A stretch of DNA of 38,409 nt from Pseudonocardiales bacterium. GTDB taxonomy: Bacteria; Actinomycetota; Actinomycetes; Mycobacteriales; Jatrophihabitantaceae. Positions 19,652 through 28,431 of the stretch are shown here, in pieces. The stretch spans positions 1-38,409 of the forward strand of contig QHCC01000173.1 in the NCBI GenBank assembly GCA_003243915.1, read 5' to 3'. The position numbers and the translations under genes were made by a program. Every line of letters begins with the position of its first letter. Position 1 is the first letter of the stretch. A model generated the notes under the pieces. The model worked only from the letters and a program-made list of their open reading frames with translations. It was not told where the DNA came from and ran no database searches.

Positions 19652-20415
19652 CGCGGCACCGCCTCGCTCGGCACTGCCGCGGCCTTGCGGTTCTCGTGGA
19701 AGGACAGGATCTGCAGCTCGGCCGCCAGATCGACCTTGCGCAGGTCGACGTGCGCCGGCACGGTCAGCACCACCGGTGCGAAGTTCAGGACGCTCGTGAC
19801 GCCGGCGGCGACGACCCGGTCGCACACCTCCTGCGCGACGGCGGCGGGCGTAGCCAGAACCGCGATCGCGATCTGCTGCTCGTCCACGATCCGATCGAGA
19901 TCAGCGATGTCCTGCACGATCAGGCCGCGGATCTCCGTGCCGATGCGGGCAGGATCGGCATCGACGAGTGCGGCGATGCGAAAGCCGCGGGTGGCGAAGC
20001 CCGCGTAGCCGGCCAGCGCCTGACCGAGGTTGCCGACGCCGATCAGTGCGACGGAGCGGTGCACGGTGAGCCCGAGCGTGCGGGCGATCTGCTCGGTGAG
20101 CGTCGTGACGTCGTAGCCGACGCCGCGGATGCCGTAGGAGCCGAGGAAGGAGAGATCCTTGCGCAGCTTGGCCGAATTCACGCCGGCCGCGATCGCCAGC
20201 TCCTCCGACGAAACCGTGCTGGTCGAGCCGTCGCCGAGGCCGCCGAGCACGCGCAGGTAGGTGGCCAACCGGGCGACGGTAGCGTCGGGCACCGCGCGAG
20301 CCGCCGCGATCCGCTCCTCGACCGGATCGCGACCGTCACGGCGCCCGCGCTCCACGGCGGACCCCGGCGGGTTGGCCCCGTTTCGCGCGGGTGGCGCGGG
20401 TGGCGCGGCGGACAT
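19648..20415 (-). CDS. rex: redox-sensing transcriptional repressor Rex
   Basis: ATVARLATYLRVLGGLGDGSTSTVSSEELAIAAGVNSAKLRKDLSFLGSYGIRGVGYDV; VALIGVGNLGQALAGYAGFATRGFRIAALVD. Confidence 0.96.
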   Translation of the reverse strand: MSAAPPAPPARNGANPPGSAVERGRRDGRDPVEERIAAARAVPDATVARLATYLRVLGGLGDGSTSTVSSEELAIAAGVNSAKLRKDLSFLGSYGIRGVGYDVTTLTEQIARTLGLTVHRSVALIGVGNLGQALAGYAGFATRGFRIAALVDADPARIGTEIRGLIVQDIADLDRIVDEQQIAIAVLATPAAVAQEVCDRVVAAGVTSVLNFAPVVLTVPAHVDLRKVDLAAELQILSFHENRKAAAVPSEAVPR

Positions 20416-20520
20416 TGGACACCTCTGCGGGAGCGACACGGGCGAGCGCGCGGACCGGCTATCGGCGGCGCTCGGCCGGTGTGGTAGGAGCTGGCGGGAC
20501 GCAGCCAAAGCTACGCCGCT

Positions 20521-20536
20521 CGTGAATCTTTTCCCA
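20521..20536. promoter_or_regulatory. candidate Rex operator upstream of rex
   Basis: CGTGAATCTTTTCCCA versus the Rex-type TGTGAAC-N3-TTCACA palindrome, 3 mismatches outside the spacer; ~105 bp upstream of rex start. Confidence 0.4.
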
Positions 20537-20566
20537 AATCGCGGGGCGCCGTGCTATGGCCGCTTC

Positions 20567-20815
20567 TCAGCGATTGAGCGCCCTGCGCAACCGAGCCTCC
20601 TCGACGCGCCAATAGCCGTGTTCCTTGCCGTCGATCAGGATCACCGGCACGCGATCGGAGTACTCGGCGCGGCGGTCCTGCTCGGCGTCGACGTCGAGTT
20701 CCTCGTAGCCGAAGCCAAGCTCGCTCGAGAGCCGGCGAAGCAGAAGTTCGGCGTCGGCGCACAGGTGACAGCCGACCCGCGTGACGAGCGTCACACGATG
20801 CTCACGCGGCGCCAT
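20567..20815 (-). CDS. glutaredoxin-like family protein
   Basis: VTLVTRVGCHLCADAELLLRRLSSELGFGYEELDVDAEQDRRAEYSDRVPVILIDGKEHGYWRV; CxxC. Confidence 0.9.
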   Translation of the reverse strand: MAPREHRVTLVTRVGCHLCADAELLLRRLSSELGFGYEELDVDAEQDRRAEYSDRVPVILIDGKEHGYWRVEEARLRRALNR

Positions 20816-22277
20816 CAGCGCGCTCCGCCGCTCGAAGCTGCCACTTCATGACCTTGCCAGTGACGGTGCGCGGTAGCTCGGTGACGATCTCGATCTCGCG
20901 CGGCAGCTTGAAGCGGGCCAGTGAGCGGGCGGCCGCAGCCAGCAGCTTGTCGGGATCGAGCACGGCATGTGCCGCCGGCACCACGTAGGCGCGCACAGCC
21001 TCCCCGGAGCGCTGGTCCGCGACCCCGACTACCGCAACCTCGCCGACCCCCGGCTGGGCTGCGAGGACGGCCTCGACCTCGGCCGGATAGACGTTGAAGC
21101 CGTTGACGATGACGAGTTCCGTGCTGCGGCCGACGAGGTGCAGCTCGCCGTCGGCATCGGTGACCGCGATGTCACCCGTGCCGAACCAGCCGTCGGCGTC
21201 CGGACCGTCCGAGCCGTCTGGCCAGTAGCCGGAGAAGAGGTTCGCGCCGCGGACGAACAACCGGCCTGGGTCGTCGGGCCCGGTCCGCTCCCCGTCGGCG
21301 TCGCGCAGTTCGATCTGCACGCCGGGCAGCGCCACACCGATGGAGCCCGGCTTCGGCGGCCCGCTGCCGGGGCCGATCGCGTTGATCGTGACGACGGGCG
21401 CCGCCTCGGTGAGCCCGTAGCCATCGTGCAGGACGACACCCAGTTCGGCGAAGCCCTCGACCACCGCGTACGGCAGTGTCGCCGACCCGGACATCGCGAA
21501 GCGCACGGCTGCGAAGCCTGTGCCGACAGCGGGTTCCTGCAGCCACTGGACGTACTGCCCGGGTACGCCCAGCACTGCGCTGACCCGCTCGGCGGCCATC
21601 GTCGCGAGCGTGGCGGCGGCGTCGAAGCGGTCGGCCAGCACGACTGTCGCGCCGACGCGCAGCGCCATCCCTAGCCCCGCGTTCAACCCGAACACGTGGC
21701 ACAGGGGCAGCGGGACGAACAGCACATCGTCGGCGCGCAGCACAGCCGGCTCGACGGCGGCGAGCTGGTCGACGTTGGCGAGCAGGGCACCTGCCGAGAG
21801 CATCGCTGCCCTCGGGCGCCCGCTCGTGCCTGAGGTGTACAGCAGCACCGCCACCGCCGCGCCGACCCGATCGGCCGGTGGGTCCGCACCCTCCGGTGGG
21901 TCCGCGCCCTCCGGCGCCGCCGCGAGCACCTCTCGGGCCGTCTCAGGCGTGAGGTGCAGAGCGGCACCGCAGTCGCGCACGACGTAGTCGATCTCTGGCG
22001 GTGTGTAGGCAGGGTTAACTGGAACGGCGATCACACCTGCACGCAGCGCACCGAGGTAGAGCACCGTGAACGCAACGCCGGTGCCGAGCTCGAGCGCGAC
22101 CCGATCCCCAGGCTTCGCCCCGGCCCGGCGCAGCGCAGCGGCGGCACGGGTGACGGCTCTGTCGAGTTCGCCCCAGGACAGGCGGGTTTCCGAATCGACA
22201 ACCGCCGTCCGCGACGGGTCGTGGGCGGCATTGATGCTCACCAGCTGGGCCATCCCGAGAGCTCTGGGCCGGCCCAT
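20802..22277 (-). CDS. AMP-dependent acyl-CoA synthetase/ligase
   Basis: VLLYTSGTSGRPRAAMLS, DGYGLTEAAPVVTIN, GWFGTGDIAVTDADGELHLVGRSTELVIVNGFNVYPAEVEAVL, RTVTGKVMKWQLR. Confidence 0.95.
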   Translation of the reverse strand: MGRPRALGMAQLVSINAAHDPSRTAVVDSETRLSWGELDRAVTRAAAALRRAGAKPGDRVALELGTGVAFTVLYLGALRAGVIAVPVNPAYTPPEIDYVVRDCGAALHLTPETAREVLAAAPEGADPPEGADPPADRVGAAVAVLLYTSGTSGRPRAAMLSAGALLANVDQLAAVEPAVLRADDVLFVPLPLCHVFGLNAGLGMALRVGATVVLADRFDAAATLATMAAERVSAVLGVPGQYVQWLQEPAVGTGFAAVRFAMSGSATLPYAVVEGFAELGVVLHDGYGLTEAAPVVTINAIGPGSGPPKPGSIGVALPGVQIELRDADGERTGPDDPGRLFVRGANLFSGYWPDGSDGPDADGWFGTGDIAVTDADGELHLVGRSTELVIVNGFNVYPAEVEAVLAAQPGVGEVAVVGVADQRSGEAVRAYVVPAAHAVLDPDKLLAAAARSLARFKLPREIEIVTELPRTVTGKVMKWQLRAAERADGAA

Positions 22278-22526
22278 GACTGTCGCCCTTCCGATTGGCG
22301 AGACGCGCGCGCGGCCGTTCTCGTGGCGGTCTGTGACAGATTGGTGACCACCGAAGGCGTTCAGGCCACCTACCGGCGGGTAAGGTTAGCGCGTTCTTCA
22401 CACGCGCTGCCCGCCGCCGAAGGGTCCATGCCGATGCCACGCGCAGATCAACCGTATCCGGGGTCGGCTGACTCCGGCTGCGGACTGCGCGCCCTGGCCA
22501 TTCTCATCAACGACGTACTGGCCGCT

Positions 22527-23249
22527 ATGGGTACGCGGCCCGCGTTCGCACTGCCCGCACCGCTGCCGGGAGCAACCCGGATGGCCACCGAGATCACCAC
22601 CCCGGTCGGACGGGCCGGCCGCGGCCGCGCTCGCGCCGAAGCCAGTCACAGCGCATCACCCGGTGCGCCGCAGCCGGCCGAACCCGGCGTCGTCGAGGAG
22701 CAGCACGTCGAGACGTGGCGACTGGTGACCCTGGCGCAGGGCGGCGACGGCGAGGCCTTCGGCGAGCTCTACGACCGCTACGTCGACATCGTCTTCCGGT
22801 TCGTCTACTACCGCGTCAACGATCGCGCCATGGCCGAGGACTTCACGAGTGAGACGTTCTTGCGAGCTCTTCGGCGCATCAGCACCATCACCTACCAGGG
22901 CCGCGATATCGGCGCGTGGTTCATCACCATTGCCCGCAACATCGTGCTCGACCACGTGAAGTCCGCCCGGTACCGCCTCGAGATCACCACGGCCGACACC
23001 ATCGAGGGCCGCGACGCGGAGGCGGGTCCCGAGGCCGCCGTGATCGGGGCGCTGACGTCCGCGCGGCTGATGTCCGCGGTCAAGCAGCTCGGCGAGGAAC
23101 AACGCGATTGCGTGATGCTGCGTTTCATCCAGGGGTTCTCGGTGAGCGAGACAGCCTCCGTGATGGGAAAGAACGACGGCGCGATAAAGGCCTTGCAGCA
23201 TCGAGCAGTGCGCAAGCTCGCCGAAATCGTGGGCGAGGACCTGCGATGA
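22527..23249 (+). CDS. bldN: sigma-70 family sigma factor, BldN-like
   Basis: Sigma region 2 GELYDRYVDIVFRFVYYRVNDRAMAEDFTSETFLRALRRI, region 4 LGEEQRDCVMLRFIQGFSVSETASVMGKNDGAIKALQHRAVRKLAEIV; followed by DUF5667-like partner and in the rex/hem neighbourhood as in Streptomyces. Confidence 0.75.
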   Translation: MGTRPAFALPAPLPGATRMATEITTPVGRAGRGRARAEASHSASPGAPQPAEPGVVEEQHVETWRLVTLAQGGDGEAFGELYDRYVDIVFRFVYYRVNDRAMAEDFTSETFLRALRRISTITYQGRDIGAWFITIARNIVLDHVKSARYRLEITTADTIEGRDAEAGPEAAVIGALTSARLMSAVKQLGEEQRDCVMLRFIQGFSVSETASVMGKNDGAIKALQHRAVRKLAEIVGEDLR

Positions 23250-23372
23250 GCGCGCACTGGGCCTCAAGTATCGAAACCCCGGCCGTTTCGTTGATCCGAG
23301 TGGGTCACGGCGGCGGGTGCAGCAGGTATCGGCAGGCCGTGGTCTGCGCGTGGGGTCTTATCCGGGTAGGGG

Positions 23373-24620
23373 ATGTCTGACATGGGCGAGCATCGGGTAT
23401 CGATGCTGGGTGCACCGCTACGCCGGTACGAGGATCCGGCTCGCTCCGCCGATCCCCGCATCCGCACGCTGATCACGCACCTCGCCGCGCTCGATCCGGC
23501 GCCGGGGCCGCGCGCCCACTTCCGCGCCGAGCTGCGCGCCCAGTTGGTGGCCGTGGCTCCGCGGCTCATCGCCGAGGGCACCGCCATCGAGACGCCTCGG
23601 GCCCGCACTGCGCCGGCCGCGCCCCAGCATGCCGTCGCGAAGCCCTCCGAGGCCAAGGTGCGTGCCGCGACAGGCTGGACCACCAGGATCACCGTCATGC
23701 GCCCCCTGGCGGCGATCACCGCGGTCATCGCGACCTTCGCCCTGCTTCTCGGTGGCGCGGTCCTGATCAGCAAGAAGGCGCTACCCGGTGACGCGCTCTA
23801 TGGGCTGAAGAGGGCGAATGAGAACGTCGCGTTGTCCCTGGCCGGCAGCGACGCCGACAAGGGCCGGAAGTACCTGAGCTTCGCCCAGACCCGAGCCGAC
23901 GAAGTCTCGGCACTGCTCTCGCGCTCGTCGGCGATGGCCGACGGTAGCGGATCGAGCGCAGCCGCAGGCGTCAACTCCCACACCGCCCAGCTCATCAATC
24001 GCACGCTCGATTCCGCGGACTCCGACGTCCGCAACGGCGCGCAACTGCTCAATGCTGACGCGGTGAGCACCGGCTCGGCCGACTCGCTGTCGATTCTGAC
24101 CAGCTGGGCGCCGGACCAGATCGCCCGCTTGCAGGCCATTGCCGCTCGGTTGGGGCCCGGTGCGCTGCACGACCGCGTGATGGCCTCGACCAACCTGACC
24201 TCCGCTGCCCTGTCGCGGGCGACGGCGCTGCACGCGGTGCTGGGTTGTCACTGCCCGAGCAAGATGACCACCGACGACCTCGGGCCGGTGCCGTGCGCCC
24301 TCTGCTCCGCCGTCCAGGTTCCCAAACAGTCGACGGCACCGCCCGGTCCGGGCCAGGCGCCGACCAACAAGAGCGGCGGCACGCAGCCGCATCCGAAGCA
24401 GCCCGGCGTCACCGCGCCGAGCACAGCGGTGCTGCCGACCGGCCCTGGTTCGACCTCGGTGCTGCCGGGGGGTGGCCCAACGATCGTCGTCAGCCCGCCG
24501 CCGATCACGCTCCCCCCACTGCCACTGCCCCTGCCCACGACCACCCCGCCGACATCGGGGGGAACGAGCGCCACCGCCGCCTGCAGGCTGGTCGTGCTGG
24601 GGGTCTGCATCGTCCGGTAA
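23373..24620 (+). CDS. DUF5667-domain membrane protein, RsbN-like candidate anti-sigma factor
   Basis: N-terminal cytoplasmic segment, one TM ([22 protein letters not shown]), [40 protein letters not shown], then a Pro-rich tail; directly downstream of the sigma gene. Confidence 0.75.
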   Translation: MSDMGEHRVSMLGAPLRRYEDPARSADPRIRTLITHLAALDPAPGPRAHFRAELRAQLVAVAPRLIAEGTAIETPRARTAPAAPQHAVAKPSEAKVRAATGWTTRITVMRPLAAITAVIATFALLLGGAVLISKKALPGDALYGLKRANENVALSLAGSDADKGRKYLSFAQTRADEVSALLSRSSAMADGSGSSAAAGVNSHTAQLINRTLDSADSDVRNGAQLLNADAVSTGSADSLSILTSWAPDQIARLQAIAARLGPGALHDRVMASTNLTSAALSRATALHAVLGCHCPSKMTTDDLGPVPCALCSAVQVPKQSTAPPGPGQAPTNKSGGTQPHPKQPGVTAPSTAVLPTGPGSTSVLPGGGPTIVVSPPPITLPPLPLPLPTTTPPTSGGTSATAACRLVVLGVCIVR

Positions 24621-24681
24621 CAGCGGCATCGTGGCCGACGGCGGTAACCGCCGCGACACCTGTACTCGATACCCTGATCAC

Positions 24682-25518
24682 GTGGCAGAGCCGGCTTCGG
24701 GTAGCCGCGACCTCGCGCGAGCCCCGACGCATGAGCCGCAGCACCGGTGCGCCGCATTCTTCGACGTCGACAACACGATGATGGTCGGCGCGTCGATCTT
24801 CCACTTCGCCAAGGGGATGGCCGCGCGCGACTTCTTCTCGTGGCGGGACCTGATGAGGTTCACAGCTCGCCAGACCCGCCTGCGGGTGCGTGGCGAGCGA
24901 CATGGCGACATGCACACGGCCCGGGAGTCCGCGCTGGCGTTCGTCGCCGGCAAGAGGGTGGCCGACATCATCGCGCTGGGCGAGGAGATCTACGACGAGG
25001 AGATGGCCGACAAGATCTGGTCGGGCACTTACGCCCTTGCCCGCCAGCATCTCGACTCCGGTGAGCGGGTCTGGCTGGTGACGGCGACGCCGGTCGAGTT
25101 GGCCACGATCATCGCGCGCCGCCTCACCCTCACCGGCGCCCTCGGTACCGTCTCCGAGTCGCAGGACGGCGTGTACACGGGTCGCCTCGTCGGTGAGGTC
25201 CTGCACGGCGAGGCGAAGGCGCACGCGATCCGGGCGCTGGCGGCACGTGAGGGCCTGGAGCTGTCCCGGTGCACCGCGTACTCGGACTCGATCAACGACA
25301 TCCCCATGCTGTCCCTCGTCGGGCGGGCGGTGGCGGTCAACCCCGACTCCGCGCTGCGCGCGGAGGCCAAGGACCGGGGCTGGGAGATCCGCGATTTTCG
25401 ATCCGGTCGCCGGGTCGCGCGCGTCGGCATCCCCGCCGCACTGGGGCTCAGTGCCGTGGGTGGCGCGTTCGCCGCAGGGATGGCCCTACGGCGTAGGCGA
25501 ACCCCAGCCACGACGTGA
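24682..25518 (+). CDS. HAD-IB family hydrolase (SerB-like phosphatase)
   Basis: [85 protein letters not shown]. Confidence 0.92.
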   Translation: MAEPASGSRDLARAPTHEPQHRCAAFFDVDNTMMVGASIFHFAKGMAARDFFSWRDLMRFTARQTRLRVRGERHGDMHTARESALAFVAGKRVADIIALGEEIYDEEMADKIWSGTYALARQHLDSGERVWLVTATPVELATIIARRLTLTGALGTVSESQDGVYTGRLVGEVLHGEAKAHAIRALAAREGLELSRCTAYSDSINDIPMLSLVGRAVAVNPDSALRAEAKDRGWEIRDFRSGRRVARVGIPAALGLSAVGGAFAAGMALRRRRTPATT

Positions 25519-25834
25519 CGACGACAACCCCGACGAGCGCCTGCGCCAGCCCGATGCGATCGGCCGGGAAGAGCGTGCCCCGGACGTAGATGTCGATGAA
25601 GCTGCCGCCCAGCGGCTGCTGGCCGGCCCGTTCCCGGAGGTTGTTCTGCAGCGCGGTCAGCGGGCAGGGCACCTTCGTCACGACGATGAGCACCGCCCAT
25701 ACCGCGGCGAGCACGTGCGCGACGATCGACCTGGGCCAGCGCCAGGCAAGGAATCCGCCGGAGACCAGATAGGCGAGGTAGCCGTAGTGCAGCACCACAA
25801 CGCCCTCGGCCAGCGATACCCAGACGGTGTGCAT
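25448..25834 (-). CDS. DUF2784 family membrane protein
   Basis: [22 protein letters not shown]...[35 protein letters not shown]. Confidence 0.85.
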   Translation of the reverse strand: MHTVWVSLAEGVVVLHYGYLAYLVSGGFLAWRWPRSIVAHVLAAVWAVLIVVTKVPCPLTALQNNLRERAGQQPLGGSFIDIYVRGTLFPADRIGLAQALVGVVVVTSWLGFAYAVGPSLRRTRHPRH

Positions 25835-25863
25835 CGGCCCTACCGCCCCACCGATCCGATCGG

Positions 25864-25962
25864 TTACTTCTTGTTTCGACGCTGGACGCGCGTCTTCTTC
25901 AGCAGCTTGCGGTGCTTCTTCTTGGCCATCCGCTTGCGCCGTTTCTTGATGACAGAACCCAT
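25864..25962 (-). CDS. small basic ribosomal protein bS22-like (AURKAIP1/COX24 domain), 32 aa
   Basis: Manual translation [32 protein letters not shown]; below the ORF-track size cutoff; matches the known short actinobacterial bS22 pattern. Confidence 0.9.
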   Translation of the reverse strand: MGSVIKKRRKRMAKKKHRKLLKKTRVQRRNKK

Positions 25963-26056
25963 GCGAACCTCATCGGATACCCGGTGGACCGGGCGGAGTC
26001 GTCGGTGATTACCCAGGCGGATTCGCCGGGCCGGTGCTACCCGTCCGACAGACTAC

Positions 26057-26311
26057 TCAACCAGCTTCGATGAAGGCGCCGCGGAGGTAGTCGTGGACCG
26101 CCTTCTCCGGGACCCGGAAGGACCGGCCCACCCGGACAGCGGGCAGCTCCGCGCTATGCACCATCCGATACACCGTCATCTTGGAGACCCGCATGACGCC
26201 GGCCACTTCGGCCACCGTCAAGAACTTGACGTCAGCGAGCGCGGGATCGAGCGGGTGAACCCCGGCAGGATCCGCAGGCTTGCTGGCACCGCGGTCATTG
26301 GACGTGCTCAT
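26057..26311 (-). CDS. bldC: BldC-like MerR/excisionase-family DNA-binding protein
   Basis: LADVKFLTVAEVAGVMRVSKMTVYRMVHSAELPAVRVGRSFRVPEKAVHDYLRGAF. Confidence 0.92.
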   Translation of the reverse strand: MSTSNDRGASKPADPAGVHPLDPALADVKFLTVAEVAGVMRVSKMTVYRMVHSAELPAVRVGRSFRVPEKAVHDYLRGAFIEAG

Positions 26312-26440
26312 GCGTCACCGACACCTTCGGCACGTATCGGTGCGTCGGCTTCCCCACCGGCGAACGGGACACGCACGTGCTCGGGGGAAGAGTACCGGTA
26401 CACGTGGGGCTGGTGCGATAGTTGGCCCCCACTGTTCCCG

Positions 26441-27286
26441 TCAGCTCCGACGGTTTTGCCCGGTTATGCCGGATTTATCAGGAGTCTGGCCGGCGCCGAG
26501 TTCGCGGCTGCGGATACACGCGGCCTCGATGGCGGCCAGCAGCGCCGCGCGTACCCCGTGCACCTCCAGCTCCCGGATAGCGGCGATCGTCGTGCCGCCA
26601 GGACTGGTCACGGCCTCGCGAAGCTGCACCGGGTGTTCGCCGGAATCGCGCAGCATGACCGCAGACCCGATGGCCGTCTGCACGATCAGCTCCGCGGCGA
26701 GGGCACGCGGCAGGCCCAGCAGGATGCCCGCGTCGATCATCGCCTCGACCAGGAAGAAGAAGTAGGCGGGCCCGGATCCGGACAGCGCGGTGACGGCGTC
26801 GAGCTGGGACTCCGGGACCCGCACCACGCGCCCCACCGCGGCGAGGAGCGATTCGGCGGTGGCCAGATGCTCCTCGGTGGCGTGCGCGCCGGCCGATACC
26901 GCAGTCATCGCCTGGTCGACCAGCGCGGGGGTGTTGGGCATGCACCGCACGACCGGGACGCCGTCGGCCAGGCGCGCCTCGATGTGCTCGGTGGTGATGC
27001 CAGCCGCCACCGACACCACCACGTGCTGCGCCGCGACCACTGGACGCAGCTCACTCAGCAGGGCGTCGATGTCCTGTGGTTTCACGGCCAGGACCAGGGT
27101 GCGCGCCGCGTCGACTGCCGCGGCTACGCCGAGGGTCTGTACGCCGTAGGTGTCACGGAGGTAAGTGGCCCGCTCGGGGTGCTGCTCCGAGACGACGATG
27201 TCCGCCGGCGTGCGCTGCCCACGCAGCAGCCCCGAGAGCAGTGCCTCGCCGATCTTGCCGCCGCCGAGAATCGCCAGTCCGTCCAT
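26441..27286 (-). CDS. proC: pyrroline-5-carboxylate reductase
   Basis: LAILGGGKIGEALLSGLLRG, VRCMPNTPALVDQAMTAVSAG, VTALSGSGPAYFFFLVEAMIDAGI, TSPGGTTIAAIRELE. Confidence 0.95.
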   Translation of the reverse strand: MDGLAILGGGKIGEALLSGLLRGQRTPADIVVSEQHPERATYLRDTYGVQTLGVAAAVDAARTLVLAVKPQDIDALLSELRPVVAAQHVVVSVAAGITTEHIEARLADGVPVVRCMPNTPALVDQAMTAVSAGAHATEEHLATAESLLAAVGRVVRVPESQLDAVTALSGSGPAYFFFLVEAMIDAGILLGLPRALAAELIVQTAIGSAVMLRDSGEHPVQLREAVTSPGGTTIAAIRELEVHGVRAALLAAIEAACIRSRELGAGQTPDKSGITGQNRRS

Positions 27287-27291
27287 CGTGA

Positions 27292-28242
27292 TCAGCCTTT
27301 CGAGACGAGGGAGCGGGCGAAGAACGTCAGGTTGGCCGGCCGCTCGGCCAGCCGGCGCATCAGGTAGCCGTACCACTGCGCACCGTAGGGGATGTAGACG
27401 CGCACCACGTGACCGGCGGCCGCGAGGCGGCGCTGCTCGTCGGGACGGATGCCGTAGAGGAACTGGAACTCGAACTCGTCGGATCGCCTGCGGTGGAATC
27501 TCGCGCGCTCGGCGCCGATGGCGATCAGCCGTGGATCGTGGGTGGCGAACATCGGGTAGCCGGTACCGGCGAGAAGTGCATTCATGCAGCGCACGTAGGA
27601 GCGGTCGACATCGGCGCGCTTCTGGTACGCCACGGAGGCGGGCTCCTGGTAGGCGCCCTTGCACAGCCGCACCCGGCTGCCCGCGATGGCCAGCTCACGG
27701 CAGTCATCGACCGTGCGGCGCAGGTAGGCCTGCAGGACGGCCGCGGTGTCGGGGAAGTCCGCGCGCAGTTCGGCCAGGACCCCGAGCGTGGAGTCGGTGG
27801 TGGTGTGGTCCTCCATGTCAAGGGTGACGGTGGCGCCGATCCGCTGCGCCTCGGCGCAGATCCGGCGCGCGTGCTCGAGCGCGATCTTCTCACCGTCGCC
27901 GCCCAGCGCCTGCCCGATCGCGCTCAGCTTGACGCTCACCTCGCTGCGCGCCGTCAACGGCCCCAGCCGCTCGGCCAGCCCCCCGTGCTCGAGTGCCCGC
28001 AACAGTTCGAGGTAGGCGTCCACCACGGCCTGCGCGTGCTCGCGGTCGGTGGTGTCCTCGCCGAGATGGTCGAGGGTGACCGTGAGCCCGTCGGCGATCA
28101 GGCGCTGGGCCGCGGCGACGGCCGAGGCGGTGTCCGGGCCGCCGACAAAGCGGCGGACGACGGTGCGGGAGATGGGGGCGGTCGTGACGAGGTGTTCAAC
28201 ACGCCGGTTGCGCGAGGCGGCCAGGATCGTCGAGCGGAGCAT
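27292..28242 (-). CDS. proline dehydrogenase
   Basis: VTLDMEDHTTTDSTL, RVRLCKGAYQEPASVAYQ, ATHDPRLIAIG, EFQFLYGIRPDEQRRLAAAGHVVRVYIPYGAQWYGYLMRRLAERPAN. Confidence 0.94.
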   Translation of the reverse strand: MLRSTILAASRNRRVEHLVTTAPISRTVVRRFVGGPDTASAVAAAQRLIADGLTVTLDHLGEDTTDREHAQAVVDAYLELLRALEHGGLAERLGPLTARSEVSVKLSAIGQALGGDGEKIALEHARRICAEAQRIGATVTLDMEDHTTTDSTLGVLAELRADFPDTAAVLQAYLRRTVDDCRELAIAGSRVRLCKGAYQEPASVAYQKRADVDRSYVRCMNALLAGTGYPMFATHDPRLIAIGAERARFHRRRSDEFEFQFLYGIRPDEQRRLAAAGHVVRVYIPYGAQWYGYLMRRLAERPANLTFFARSLVSKG

Positions 28243-28296
28243 GGCAGCCAGGCTATCCAGCGCGACGCCGGGCGCGCGCCGCGGCAATGTGGCAGC

Positions 28297-28326
28297 AATT
28301 ACACCTTTCTCACATGTGTGAATTAC
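28297..28326. promoter_or_regulatory. locally AT-rich palindromic candidate operator/promoter between the divergent proline dehydrogenase and 28432 gene
   Basis: AATTACACctttcTCACATGTGTGAATTAC: TCACA-tg-TGTGA inverted arms, AATTAC direct repeats. Confidence 0.45.
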
Positions 28327-28431
28327 TAGTAAAGTTGCGTTCCGAGTCGCCGGTCGCCCTTGTCGCTATTCCGGGTGATCTGCGGCTTGCGCGAAGAATC
28401 GGCTTCGCGCACTCGCCTTTGCCGGGGTCGA

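Noticed and set aside
26404-26432. Hairpin GTGGGG..CCCCAC downstream of proC as terminator
   Set aside because: Short imperfect stem with a large loop and no U-tract; not enough to call a terminator.
28330-28430. Possible c-di-AMP or other riboswitch in the 28432 leader
   Set aside because: Only one convincing stem is visible and no consensus core could be matched by eye; reported as a hairpin only.
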